From Histomonas meleagridis (taxonomy: Eukaryota > Parabasalia > Tritrichomonadida > Dientamoebidae), in assembly GCA_020186115.1 (NCBI GenBank), contig WSYJ01000036.1, forward strand, positions 558,001-622,000: 64,000 nt of DNA, given 5' to 3'. A program made the position numbers and the translations under genes. The stretch's first letter is position 1. Every line of letters starts with the position of its first letter. The notes below the pieces were generated by a model, which saw nothing but the letters and a program-made list of their open reading frames with translations, did no database searches and was not told where the DNA came from. Below are positions 1 through 8,859 of the stretch, in pieces.

Positions 1-411
1 TTGATCAACGCGAATATTTTTGTATATGAAAAACAAAAAATATGCATTTTTTGAAATAAATTTCAATAATCACCCATTATATTCCATTTGACTTTTAAAT
101 ATGATTTTATTTACATTTTTTCAAAATCTACAAATACCTACCATATTAATTTAATAGTGTGAAAAAAAAAGTCATCTTTACTGTGCTATTGTCATCGAAA
201 CTAAAAATTAAATTAATTTCATTTTGTGTTGTTAAATAACAGTAAAAATCAAAAAATACTGGAGTTTAGCTCTTTATTATTATATAATTTTGCAAAATCA
301 TATAACATATTTCCAAATCATTTGTGATCTAATTCCATTTATATAATTACCAAATTTTTCAATTATATTTGATTTGTTTTAATTATTTCTTCTTCTTTAT
401 TTTGAATTTTT
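1..411. other. AT-rich flank without a recognisable gene
   Basis: Very AT-rich sequence with no long reading frame on either strand. It lies directly downstream (minus strand) of the DUF3447 remnant and may be decayed sequence of the same gene, but I see no ankyrin repeat surviving in it. Confidence 0.5.
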
Positions 412-621
412 TTAAATATTCAAAATATATATTGAATTTCGTCGAGAGTAAAATGCTGAATATACTAAATTATAGATAACAACATTAAAAGAAATTTGGA
501 AATTTGGATCAAATAAACCCATTGTTTGTTGAACTGATAAATCTAGATTTTCTTTTTTAAGGCTAAATATGATTCGTTCGAGTGAATACAATATTACTGA
601 ATCATTACTATGTCCATCCAC
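412..621 (-). pseudogene. DUF3447 (ankyrin N-terminal) gene remnant
   Basis: The frame encodes about 60 residues that match the DUF3447-type N-terminus of the ankyrin gene at 32.4-34.1 kb in this window: both carry LDLSVQQ or LDFSVQQ, then a run of about ten residues, then FN.VIY.L or FNHVICEL, then FYSRR or FCSRK. DUF3447 heads many ankyrin-repeat proteins in trichomonads. Here only this piece survives. It has no plausible ATG (the frame opens at GTG), stops within AT-rich DNA and has no ankyrin repeats after it. Its 5' end abuts an HMG-box fragment on the same strand, so this is a chimeric remnant. Function is not expected. Confidence 0.6.
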
Positions 622-749
622 ATTTGGCCAACTTTTTTCATAAATTCTTTATGTAAAATATCTGGGTTCTCTTCTATGATCTTTGGACGAACTTCAGCTT
701 GGAAGATAAGGTAACCTGACCATGCACTCTTTGGCTTGTCCATCCACAT
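594..749 (-). pseudogene. HMG-box protein remnant
   Basis: Read from the ATG at 749, this short frame gives 51 residues with the hallmark start of an HMG-box DNA-binding domain: KPKSAWSGYLIF, then EVRPKIIEENPD, then KVGQMW, matching helices 1 and 2 of HMGB-type proteins (PK.P.SAY..F...VRP...EENP....GE..K..G..W). The domain is cut just after the second helix and the frame then runs into unrelated sequence and a stop; the third helix is absent. An HMG protein would be a chromatin protein that bends DNA; this copy is too short to fold. It is flanked by a 15-bp direct repeat (611-625 and 737-751), which may mark the rearrangement. Confidence 0.6.
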
Positions 750-868
750 TTTCCTAATGTGAACTCATAATAATACTGTTATTTTTACCCAGATTTTACC
801 CCTTTGGCGAGGTTTTAACAGTTTTGATCGGCTTACCTTTGAAACAGAAATGTCGTAAACGTCTTCTC

Positions 869-877
869 AAAAGTGAC
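869..877 (+). promoter_or_regulatory. AAAAGTGAC promoter-proximal motif of the eL42 gene
   Basis: AAAAGTGAC lies 34 bases before the eL42 ATG. The same 8-9 bases occur close upstream of four other genes here (52362-52370, 14102-14110, and on the minus strand 60186-60194 and 8465-8472). Its reverse complement, GTCACTTTT, fits the trichomonad initiator TCAYWW. A core promoter role is inferred. Confidence 0.4.
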
Positions 878-902
878 GGGAGTTTGGTCCGCCTTTTTTG
901 AA

Positions 903-1217
903 ATGGTACACTACCCAAAAACAAAGAAATTCTTCTGCAAATTCTGCAAGAAACACACCACAGTAAAGGTCACACAAGCAAGCCGTGGTGAAGAACGCAA
1001 AGTTGCCCTCGGTCGTCGTAGATATGATCGTAAGCAAGAAGGTTTTGTAGGTCGTGTTAAGCCATTCCTTCGTCGTAGCAAGAAAACATCAAAGAAGATT
1101 AGCCTTCGTTTCACATGCCAACAATGCAAGAAATCATCAATGTATTGTCTTGGTCGTCTCAGAAAATTCGAGTGGATGGTAGACAAGAAGAAGAAACACG
1201 CAGAGCCAACATGGTAA
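903..1217 (+). CDS. RPL36A: 60S ribosomal protein eL42 (L36a/L44)
   Basis: A component of the large ribosomal subunit near the E site. The 104-residue product has the eL42 signature: MVHYPKTKKFFC start, zinc-ribbon cysteines as C.FC near residue 15 and C..C near residue 75, the GRRRYDRKQ.G motif, and a Lys-rich end. Family length is 104-106 residues. The frame is open upstream to a GTG at 873, but the conserved N-terminus and the only ATG set the start at 903. The codons are less AT-rich than neighbouring intergenic DNA, as expected for a highly expressed gene. No intron is seen. Confidence 0.96.
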   Translation: MVHYPKTKKFFCKFCKKHTTVKVTQASRGEERKVALGRRRYDRKQEGFVGRVKPFLRRSKKTSKKISLRFTCQQCKKSSMYCLGRLRKFEWMVDKKKKHAEPTW

Positions 1218-1416
1218 GCTTTGAATTTGCATAGTAAACATCGTTTTTTGGATCAATAAATTATCTCATACTTATTTTTGTCGTTATATTTCGAGTAGAT
1301 GATAATAACTGAAGTAAATTTATAATTAGAAATCCAAATTTCAAAATGCAAAAATTACGAAATAGAAAACAAAATGCGGACACATTAAATGTATAAAAAT
1401 ATATTTTACATACATT

Positions 1417-2925
1417 TCATTTTATAAACAAAATCAAATGAACCAAAACCAAATAAACCACAACAACAGTCATCACAACGCTGTTATTCGTTACGACTTT
1501 TACACATTTCAAAAATCTTTTTTCGATTTTTGTTTTTCTATTTTTTCTATAACTTTTTCCCTTTTTGTTATTCTCCGTTGACACGCAATTTAAAATTTCT
1601 TCTTTTTCTTTTTTCAATTGTAATATTCTTTCTTCGAGTGTAACTCCTTCGTTTCTTAGTTCTTGTAGCGTTGTTTCCTTCGTCGTTATCATTTCGTTCA
1701 TTTCCAATTTTTGTTGCTTCATAATATCAATGATTGTTTCTTCGTCATTTTTTACGATTATTAAATCTTTTTGCTCATTAATATGTTCAAGTGTTTGCTT
1801 TAATTGCATATTAATTTGTTCATCTTTCGCTATTTCATTTGCCATTTGTTCATTTCGTTGTTTTATCATTTGAATGTTATTCTTTATATTTGTTATCTCC
1901 GAAATTGACGTTTCTTTGTTTGCTGTTGATTTGATTCGGAGTTCTGTTTGTGCTTCATTCCATTCATTAATTGTTGGTAACTTGGAAATGTTTTCGATAA
2001 TTTCATTTTTTCGAGTTTCAATTGTTTTGATTTCAGTTTCGAGATTTTGCTTTGTTTTGTCTTCGTTAAGTTCTTGCTGAAGTAATAGGCAATGAGATTC
2101 CTTTTGGCGAATGGCGTTATTGATGGAGGAGAGTTTGGACTCGATTTCATGAACTTGTGCTGAAGTATCTTGGGAATGAAGATTATCTAATTGTTGAGTA
2201 ATGGTCTTAAGCTTAGCCTCGATTTCAGTATTGCGGGCGTCGTATTCGTCAGAATTGGCTTTTTCGGCTTCGTTAAGCTTGGATATTTGTGATTCTGAAT
2301 CATTTATCTCTTTTTGAAGTTTGGAAATTATGGCTTCCATGGCTTGCTTTTGGTCGTTGACTTGTTGGATGGTATTTTTGATCTGAGTTATTTCTTGCGT
2401 TTTCTTAATTTCAGCTTTTGTATTGGAATCATTTGTAATTCGCTGGATTTCGGATGAACGTTTGTCCTTGATTGCACGGATTTGGGTTTCAAGAGTTTGA
2501 ACTGTTTCGTCAGATATACTAATTGAATCTAAATCATTTCGTAATGATTGAATTTGTTTTAGTTTTGTGGAAACTTGTTCAAAATATTGCAATGCAATAG
2601 AATATCCAGGGTCTTGTTGCATGATTTCTTTAAATTTTAATAAATGTTGCGAATTCTTATTAATAAAACGAATTAATGAATCTATTTCTTTTTGAAATAA
2701 ACGAATGATTTTCATGAAATCATCTTTTGATATTGTTTCATTGCGATCATTTTGTATTTTGGTAAGCTTATTGATAAATAATTTTTGAGATGTTGAAAAT
2801 CGATGATTTTGTACAATAGAACTTTCTGCATCCGCTCGTACATCATTTACAAAATTGGCAAAATTGATTTCTTTCCACTTTTTTAATGCATCATCTAGGA
2901 ATTCCAGAACTTCAAGTTTATTCAT
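1417..2925 (-). CDS. CASP-like golgin, C-terminally membrane-anchored coiled coil
   Basis: The 502-residue product is mostly heptad-rich coiled coil (about residues 120-460) ending in a hydrophobic segment (VVVVYLVLVHLILF) three residues from the C-terminus, so it should be tail-anchored. The N-terminal 120 residues resemble the conserved start of CASP proteins: a W near residue 17, a Phe/Leu-rich helix, then LFQKEIDSL followed by an F..I...DPGY segment, where CASP has fQ.EID.L and a DP.P segment. The anchor also resembles the CASP_C type (F..HLLVF). CASP is a Golgi tether and retrograde-traffic factor. The coiled coil is shorter than in animals and plants (about 680 residues). Other golgins are possible. 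The start ATG lies 7 bases from a GACCGTTAA element. Confidence 0.55.
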   Translation of the reverse strand: MNKLEVLEFLDDALKKWKEINFANFVNDVRADAESSIVQNHRFSTSQKLFINKLTKIQNDRNETISKDDFMKIIRLFQKEIDSLIRFINKNSQHLLKFKEIMQQDPGYSIALQYFEQVSTKLKQIQSLRNDLDSISISDETVQTLETQIRAIKDKRSSEIQRITNDSNTKAEIKKTQEITQIKNTIQQVNDQKQAMEAIISKLQKEINDSESQISKLNEAEKANSDEYDARNTEIEAKLKTITQQLDNLHSQDTSAQVHEIESKLSSINNAIRQKESHCLLLQQELNEDKTKQNLETEIKTIETRKNEIIENISKLPTINEWNEAQTELRIKSTANKETSISEITNIKNNIQMIKQRNEQMANEIAKDEQINMQLKQTLEHINEQKDLIIVKNDEETIIDIMKQQKLEMNEMITTKETTLQELRNEGVTLEERILQLKKEKEEILNCVSTENNKKGKSYRKNRKTKIEKRFLKCVKVVTNNSVVMTVVVVYLVLVHLILFIK

Positions 2926-3259
2926 ATCATATTAACGGTCGCAAATCTTGTTTGGGGACATGTTATATGAAAAACGAACGTTAAAAAAGCGTGAAAATTA
3001 ACCGTCATCGGTTCATTGAATTGTTGTTCGGTGGGATTGAAAAACTCAAAGCCTCAAAACAACAGGATTGTTGTAGCCGGTCGGTTATGGTCGATTTGCA
3101 TTCAATTTGTATTCAATTACTGATGCCTTTTTATGCGATTTTGCGTAAAAGGGTTTTATAAGGGAATAATCATCATTCAATTTTTGTATTGGATGATTTG
3201 TTTTCGCGTCATTGCGAAAATTGAATCCCTTACAGTAGCAACAATTCACATAATCATTT
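2926..3259. promoter_or_regulatory. Divergent promoter region with Myb-type sites
   Basis: This 334-bp gap separates the CASP-like gene (minus) from the Myb gene (plus). It holds TTAACGGTC at 2932-2940, a perfect inverted pair AACCG-TCAT-CGGTT at 3000-3013, and CGGTCGGTTA near 3079. These resemble Myb recognition elements (YAACNG). On the Myb side a TCATTT initiator-like string at 3254-3259 touches the ATG. Autoregulation of the Myb gene is a plausible inference. Confidence 0.45.
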
Positions 3260-3760
3260 ATGTCTTCTGTATTGAAGAAGGGTCACAGAAATAAGTTCAA
3301 CGAAATCGAAGATAAGCTTTTGGTTCTATTAGTTTCGAAATATGGTGTTGATAATTGGCAAACAATCGCATCAAAAATGGGTAACAGAACTTCTCGTCAA
3401 TGCCGTGATCGATGGAATCACTACCTCTCACCAAACATCAACGTATCAGAATGGACAAAAGAAGAAGATCGAATTTTGTTGGATAATTACCATTTAATAG
3501 GTTCACGCTGGGGATCATTAGCCATGCTCTTCCCTGGAAGGACAAGTGTTGGCGTTCGAAACAGATGCTTCAAGTTACTTCGACTTGAAGAAAATGGAAC
3601 GATTGACTCTCCTTCAGACGAAAATGATTCTTCAGTTCAATCTCCTGTAGAAGCAAAAGAACCAGCGTCAGAAGAAAAGGTAAAGCTTCCACCTATATCC
3701 TCTTTGCCATTACCAGAATATATCGGATTCCTTCCATTACCATTAATTGGTTATGCATAA
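3260..3760 (+). CDS. R2R3 Myb-type DNA-binding protein
   Basis: A 166-residue protein with two Myb repeats. The first, about residues 11-58, has DNWQTIASKMGNRTSRQCRDRW, and the second, about 62-110, has EWTKEEDRILL and SRWGSLAMLFPGRTSVGVRNR. The regularly spaced tryptophans (the first of repeat one replaced by F) and the Q-C-R-D-R-W recognition helix are classical for sequence-specific Myb factors recognising YAACNG or CCGTTA. The tail is acidic and Ser-rich, then Pro-rich, possibly an activation region. In trichomonads Myb proteins include the factor that binds the M3 core promoter element, so this could be a general or gene-specific regulator. Which one cannot be told from sequence. Confidence 0.92.
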   Translation: MSSVLKKGHRNKFNEIEDKLLVLLVSKYGVDNWQTIASKMGNRTSRQCRDRWNHYLSPNINVSEWTKEEDRILLDNYHLIGSRWGSLAMLFPGRTSVGVRNRCFKLLRLEENGTIDSPSDENDSSVQSPVEAKEPASEEKVKLPPISSLPLPEYIGFLPLPLIGYA

Positions 3761-4156
3761 TCATTATTTTCTATCAATATATAAAACTATTGTTTCTATT
3801 TTTTATCGTTTTTTATATGTCATTTTTGCAAAACCCCAATTTCTCCAAACCTTCCACATGGCATTTTTAACAATGAATTTTCTGATAATGGCATTTTTTT
3901 TACAACAATTTGTCCAGAAACAAATAATTTTTCTGAGAATTGACATGTCTCATAGAAAATATTGAATACTTGACGATCAAAAATGGTTTAGTCATAGTAA
4001 TATTACTTATCCAAAGAAAAAAGTTTTTGTCGATATATACTCTTTATTTAATAAATAAGGAATGATAAATTGAGACATTTATAAATGAATGAATTGAAGA
4101 TTAACTTTATTATTGTAGGAGTATAACATTTATTATATAAAAACTATGCATTATTT
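3761..4156. other. Intergenic, convergent 3' ends
   Basis: AT-rich gap between the Myb gene (plus) and the kinase gene (minus). A 72-codon frame overlaps it but has no family resemblance and its composition is that of non-coding DNA. I see no RNA gene. Confidence 0.5.
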
Positions 4157-5560
4157 CTATTTTTTAACTTTAAATTTTTGTGGTGCGCCCAATAAAATTG
4201 GGTGTGAATGATTTAATTTATCCAAATAATATTCTGCAATATAAATGAACATTTCTTCAATTTTTTTACTATTTCTTGTATCCAATTCAAAGTATAATGC
4301 CTTATTTTCATATGCCATTACTAATGCTTTTTTAAGTTTAACTTTTCTTTCATTTAATGATACATTACAATTAATTCCGCATAAACAAATAATTCCATTA
4401 AAATAAACCAATTCATCGATTTGTTTAAAATAAGTCTGTGCATTATCGAATGTCTCTGTATCAGTGATTGAAAAAAATATAATAAATACATCTGTATTAT
4501 GATAAAAATTAAATATATTCCAATCGTTTAAATCAAATAAAGGACAATTCCAAATTGAAGTAATAAATGTTTTATTATTTATATTAATAATTTTTTTATG
4601 TATTCCAATATTTAATTCATTATTTAGTTTATTATTAGAAAGTCCATCAATGATTTTTTGTTTAGTATTCATACTAATTGCACCTGTTAAAACTATTTTT
4701 AATTTAATTGGATCATTATAATGAACAGGCATTTTTACAAGAATTTTGTTTTTCATATAATTAACATATTTTGATTGGAGGATTTCATTAATTGTTGGCC
4801 TTTTTTTTGGGTTTTTCGAAATCATTTTTGATATTAATTTTTTCAATTCTTTGCTATATGTATTTGGAATAGGTTTGTATTTACCTTCTGTTATGATTTC
4901 TTTGGCACATTTCATATCAAATTGTCTACACGGAAATGCAGGTTTAAGTGTACACAATTCATAAAGTATACACCCAAGTGCCCAGATATCAGACATAAAA
5001 CTACTACCTTTCCATTCAATGACTTCTGGAGACATATATGAAATTGTACCGATGAATAATGTTTTGGATAAGGTCATTTCAAGAATGCGCGCTTCTCCAA
5101 AGTCACCCAATTTAACAACATTATTTTTAGTAAGGTAAATATTTTCAGGTTTTAGGTCACGATGAACAATTTTGTTATCATGTATATATTTAATTGCATG
5201 GGCAATCTGAATAAAATAAAACATAACTTCTTCTTCTGAAAATAAATTTCCTGTACGCTCTTGCGCTCTTATTAATTGTGATAAATCACCTTCATTTGCA
5301 TATTCCATGATAATATAAAAATTGGAATTATCTTCATAACATGTTACAAATTTAATGACATTTGGAAAATCCATAGCTTGCTGTATTTGTGCTTCTCTTC
5401 TCATTATTTCCTTGCATTCTGGACTAACTTCTCTATATTCCGTTTCAATTATTTTTAATACGTACTGCTCATGAGTTTTGTTTGAAGTCACAAGTTTAAT
5501 AGTATTAGAGCCTGATTTTTTAATGATTCTGTCTTGGTGATAATTTTTCAAGAGCTCCAT
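4157..5560 (-). CDS. NEK-like Ser/Thr protein kinase with C-terminal degenerate Rab-like domain
   Basis: Residues 8-270 form a protein kinase: VLKI (Lys36), HRDLKPEN with the catalytic Asp135, DFG at 153-155, GT.SYMSPE at 171-179 and DIWALGC at 191-197. The IMEYANEGDL hinge and the activation loop are NEK-like, and catalytic residues are intact. The Gly-rich loop is weak (IIKKSGSNTIKLV). Residues 286-446 then follow a small-GTPase plan: LKIVLTGAI as beta 1, a W in place of the WDTAG strand, FIIFFSITDTETFDNAQTYF in the position of the Rab VYDIT..ESF segment, ICLCGINCN where NKxD should be, and LYFELDTRNSKKIEEMFIYIA like the SAK/EEAF end. GTP-binding residues are lost (no GKS/T, DTAG or NKxD), so it is probably a non-nucleotide-binding module. 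The kinase call is firm; the Rab-like call is by eye. Confidence 0.8.
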   Translation of the reverse strand: MELLKNYHQDRIIKKSGSNTIKLVTSNKTHEQYVLKIIETEYREVSPECKEIMRREAQIQQAMDFPNVIKFVTCYEDNSNFYIIMEYANEGDLSQLIRAQERTGNLFSEEEVMFYFIQIAHAIKYIHDNKIVHRDLKPENIYLTKNNVVKLGDFGEARILEMTLSKTLFIGTISYMSPEVIEWKGSSFMSDIWALGCILYELCTLKPAFPCRQFDMKCAKEIITEGKYKPIPNTYSKELKKLISKMISKNPKKRPTINEILQSKYVNYMKNKILVKMPVHYNDPIKLKIVLTGAISMNTKQKIIDGLSNNKLNNELNIGIHKKIININNKTFITSIWNCPLFDLNDWNIFNFYHNTDVFIIFFSITDTETFDNAQTYFKQIDELVYFNGIICLCGINCNVSLNERKVKLKKALVMAYENKALYFELDTRNSKKIEEMFIYIAEYYLDKLNHSHPILLGAPQKFKVKK

Positions 5561-6481
5561 GTATGAAAATTTTCAATAAAGTAATGATATGTAAATTAAA
5601 GTGCACTAACGTCTTTTTTGCTTTTTTTTTTTTGTTTTTTAATAATGTGTTGTGTATTATCAAGAATTAAAGTAAGATAATATTAATCCAAGGTAACATG
5701 TTGCGTTTGTTTAAAAGACGAAATATCAATCTTTTGTATTTTGATGAAATATATTTACTTATAATTACTCTAATTTTTTTTTTTTTATTCTATAATATCA
5801 GAAGTCACTTACTTTATTCAATATTACATTATACTTTATTCAATATTTATATCAAATTCATCAGTTTTGAAAGATATAATACAAATAAAAGGCCTAGAAC
5901 CAATCTAAATAAAGAAAGAGAAATATCATTCAAATAAATTATGCTTTTAATCAAATAATTGATTAATCCATCACCCAAGAAAAACTCGTTTATACATATG
6001 TTTTAATGGCCTTCATGTTGCATTAATTTATAATATCCTTTTTTATATCAATGATATAAGCATTTACTGATACAGGGAGATGACGCCAAAATAATAGAAA
6101 ATATACTGATGAATGCGAAAATTTCGAAATGTTCAACATATTTAAACAAAATATTCAATATTTACAGATGCATTGATGTTTATTCATTGGGGGTTATCTT
6201 TCTTATCTATATGAAAATAAAATAAAAATATTTTTTAGGGAAAATATGATTTTTACCAAAGTTATCAACAAATACTTAAATGTTTTATTCTAAGGTAATA
6301 ATAAAGATTTTGTTATAAATGTTAAAATTTGAATTTGTTCATTTGAAATTTCAATACCAGTGTACTTTGCTTACATATAATATTCATTGATATTAAAATC
6401 TCGAAAACAAAACACAGCGCATTTTGAACGATCACATAAATATTAACAGCAACATAAAAAAGTATCGAACAAACAAACAAT
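5561..6481. other. Intergenic region, no supported gene
   Basis: About 920 bp, AT-rich with long T and A runs. A 79-codon frame at 5698-5937 starts with ATG but is low complexity (Phe/Ile/Tyr-rich) and has no upstream initiator-like sequence; I do not call it. Confidence 0.5.
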
Positions 6482-8434
6482 TTATTTATTATCATTAATA
6501 AACATATCGAAAATATTTTTTCTGTATCTTTCCAATATATTATTCGCTCTAACTGATGCCCTCATCATATTAACCAAATTACTTGGGTGCAAATATCGCT
6601 GCTGTTGCACCTGCTGTTGATTGGCAACTCCGTTTTCATTGTTTTCAGCTCTCGCTATGAAATTTAAGAAACTTTGTTTGTATTGGGAAAACAATTTGTT
6701 GAATTTTGGACTTTTATCATCTTCACATACTTTCATTTGCTTCTTTAGATCATTTATAACATTTTGATCCAAATGAATTCGTTTCATGTCAAATCTTAAT
6801 GCCATGGCCAAAGAGCATAATGCTTCACATCGAACTATTTCGACGCTATCATTAAGTTCTCTGATCAGATATGGTATGGCCGTTATGTCTCTTGTATAGC
6901 CTAATGCAAATACTGCAGAAATTCGTATGTCAATTCGATTACTATTTAATAATGGAATGAATGACTCTGCATACTTCTTATCTGTGATAAACGCATCCGA
7001 TTTTTGAACTATTAACCCAAATAATATTAATGAATATGGTGCACATTTTTTACAATATTCTTGACAAAGTCCTAATAAACTGGTTTGATTAGGTAAGGTA
7101 CGTGTAGTAATTGAACAACATAAGGTTAACATTGCTGACGTCAACACAGAAGTCTTTAATTTTGGAATTTCAGTGATGATTTTGTCGAGATCGGTAACCT
7201 CCGTTGTAGAGTCCAGAAAAAGTTTAGCTAATGTCAAAAAGTGGATTTTTGATGGTTTTCTTATTGAAATCAGACGGTTGACGATTTCGGTTTGAATGAA
7301 TGATGGGATTTGTTTAAGTTTTCTCTCAACAATTATGTATATTATTTTGGATGACAATGAAACATAACTGGTAGTGGTAATAAGATAGAAGAGTAATGGC
7401 AAATGATGTATCATTGGAAAGTTTAACATGGAATGAAGTAATTGATCAAATATTGATGATAAATTTGAAATACGAAATTCGCCTTGTTGAACAAACAAAG
7501 TGTCCAGAATAAGATCCCAATAGCCCCAAAGCTCCGAATTTGCTGTGTTCGGGGTTTCTGGAAAAGAACAAGTGTGAACATTAAAAAAGTTTAGAATTCG
7601 AGTGGCAAGAATAAAGCCAATAGTAATATGCCGAAGTGTCTGGTCACCAGTCATTAAAGATTCATAGATAATTGGTGAAAATGATGACATTGCAATTGAA
7701 TCAATAATTGAATTTAGAAATTTGGTGACAAAAGGTTCTGTATTTTTGGTTATCCCACGCTGCGAGGAGGAAGGAAGTAATGATTTAATGGAGTGAAACC
7801 AAATTGCTGATTCGGATGGAAATAGTATTGAACTACTGAGAATGTCAAGAGGAAGTGATGGTGCAGAAGGAAGAACCTCTCCCTCACGGCATGCCATAAA
7901 AGCAACTATATCGATGTCATTGATTAATCGATTTAGAGATGGAATTAATGAGCCTGCATTATTAGAATCGATAATAAGAGCTACTGGTGAACGAGATTTA
8001 CCAATAACTGTGTCAAGAGAGAGGCCTCTATATGTATTATGGCATGAATTAAAAAAATATAATTGTCCATTAACAGGTGGCTTACTACCTTGGCCAAAAT
8101 AATGAATAACAATCCTCTCGTTTAATCCACGTTGTGATGCTGTGGCTATTAATGAGGTAACTTCATGTGTGGTTGGATCAATTTTATCAATGCAATCACA
8201 AAATAAAATCTTTTTGTAATGTTCGCCAATAGAAAGAATTGTTTCTGGAGCAAAAAGAGCTGGGTTGTAATTAATTAGTGGTGAAAAACAAATGGTTTGT
8301 GGTTTTCTTGTTAATCGACGTATTGAAGGAAGACGAAAGCCATCAAATAAACACATAAACACAAAGGCACGCTTTGAGACGACATGATTTCCTGCTACTG
8401 AGATATCAGAAGATGTGTGTCGCCTATGGTTCAT
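6482..8434 (-). CDS. Raptor (TORC1 scaffold), short form without WD40 domain
   Basis: Raptor presents substrates to TOR kinase in TORC1. The 650-residue product matches the Raptor N-terminal conserved (caspase-fold) domain: IVIHYFGQGSKPPVNGQLYFFN at about 108-129, then LSLDTVIG, then ALIIDSNNAGS at 152-162, then a helical-repeat region containing RISAVFALGYTRD and EIVRCEALCSLA, as in the Raptor HEAT repeats. In animal and fungal Raptor the corresponding motifs are GHG and DCS; here they are GQG (114-116) and DSN (156-158), so the remnant His/Cys positions of the caspase-like fold are both changed. The family is usually above 1200 residues with a C-terminal WD40 propeller; this frame ends after the HEAT region with TAA in a TAAA context, so the truncation looks genuine. 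An orphan WD40 gene lies immediately upstream on the same strand. Confidence 0.85.
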   Translation of the reverse strand: MNHRRHTSSDISVAGNHVVSKRAFVFMCLFDGFRLPSIRRLTRKPQTICFSPLINYNPALFAPETILSIGEHYKKILFCDCIDKIDPTTHEVTSLIATASQRGLNERIVIHYFGQGSKPPVNGQLYFFNSCHNTYRGLSLDTVIGKSRSPVALIIDSNNAGSLIPSLNRLINDIDIVAFMACREGEVLPSAPSLPLDILSSSILFPSESAIWFHSIKSLLPSSSQRGITKNTEPFVTKFLNSIIDSIAMSSFSPIIYESLMTGDQTLRHITIGFILATRILNFFNVHTCSFPETPNTANSELWGYWDLILDTLFVQQGEFRISNLSSIFDQLLHSMLNFPMIHHLPLLFYLITTTSYVSLSSKIIYIIVERKLKQIPSFIQTEIVNRLISIRKPSKIHFLTLAKLFLDSTTEVTDLDKIITEIPKLKTSVLTSAMLTLCCSITTRTLPNQTSLLGLCQEYCKKCAPYSLILFGLIVQKSDAFITDKKYAESFIPLLNSNRIDIRISAVFALGYTRDITAIPYLIRELNDSVEIVRCEALCSLAMALRFDMKRIHLDQNVINDLKKQMKVCEDDKSPKFNKLFSQYKQSFLNFIARAENNENGVANQQQVQQQRYLHPSNLVNMMRASVRANNILERYRKNIFDMFINDNK

Positions 8435-8859
8435 GGGAAAATCTTCGTTGAGGTTGTGTATGATGTCACTTTCTGGAACAAATTCGAACGATTAAAAAGC
8501 ATTTAAATTGTGGTTTGTTTCTGGATACATTAAAATTTGTTAAAAAAGCTAAATGAAGTTGTAAGTGTGAATTCTTTTAGCGACATTATTAGAAAAGAAA
8601 CAAGAAATTCCAAAAACTCAGAATTTAGCCACAATCTTTATCTTTTCTTATGAAGTTTTGGAATTTTTCCTTTACTAAAGTTTTCATTTGATTGTGAACA
8701 ACTAATTTGTATTTGTTCATTTGTATTAGTTCTTCGAACAATCCAAATGAGATTGTAATAATATATACACATTTAATTCTAAAAAATCATTTATTAAAAT
8801 CAATTCTATCGTTCTTTCAATATACAAACAGACTTCAGAAATTGCCACTTTTTGATAAT
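8435..8859. promoter_or_regulatory. Raptor upstream region with AAAGTGAC motif
   Basis: The 425-bp gap upstream of Raptor (minus strand) contains AAAGTGAC on the coding strand at 8472-8465, 31 bases before the ATG, in the same orientation as at the eL42, CNOT9, Rae1-like and GRWD1 genes. The rest is AT-rich with no other feature visible. Confidence 0.4.

Noticed and set aside
5698-5937. 79-codon ATG frame
   Set aside because: Phe/Ile/Tyr-rich low complexity, no initiator-like sequence, no similarity; consistent with chance in AT-rich DNA.
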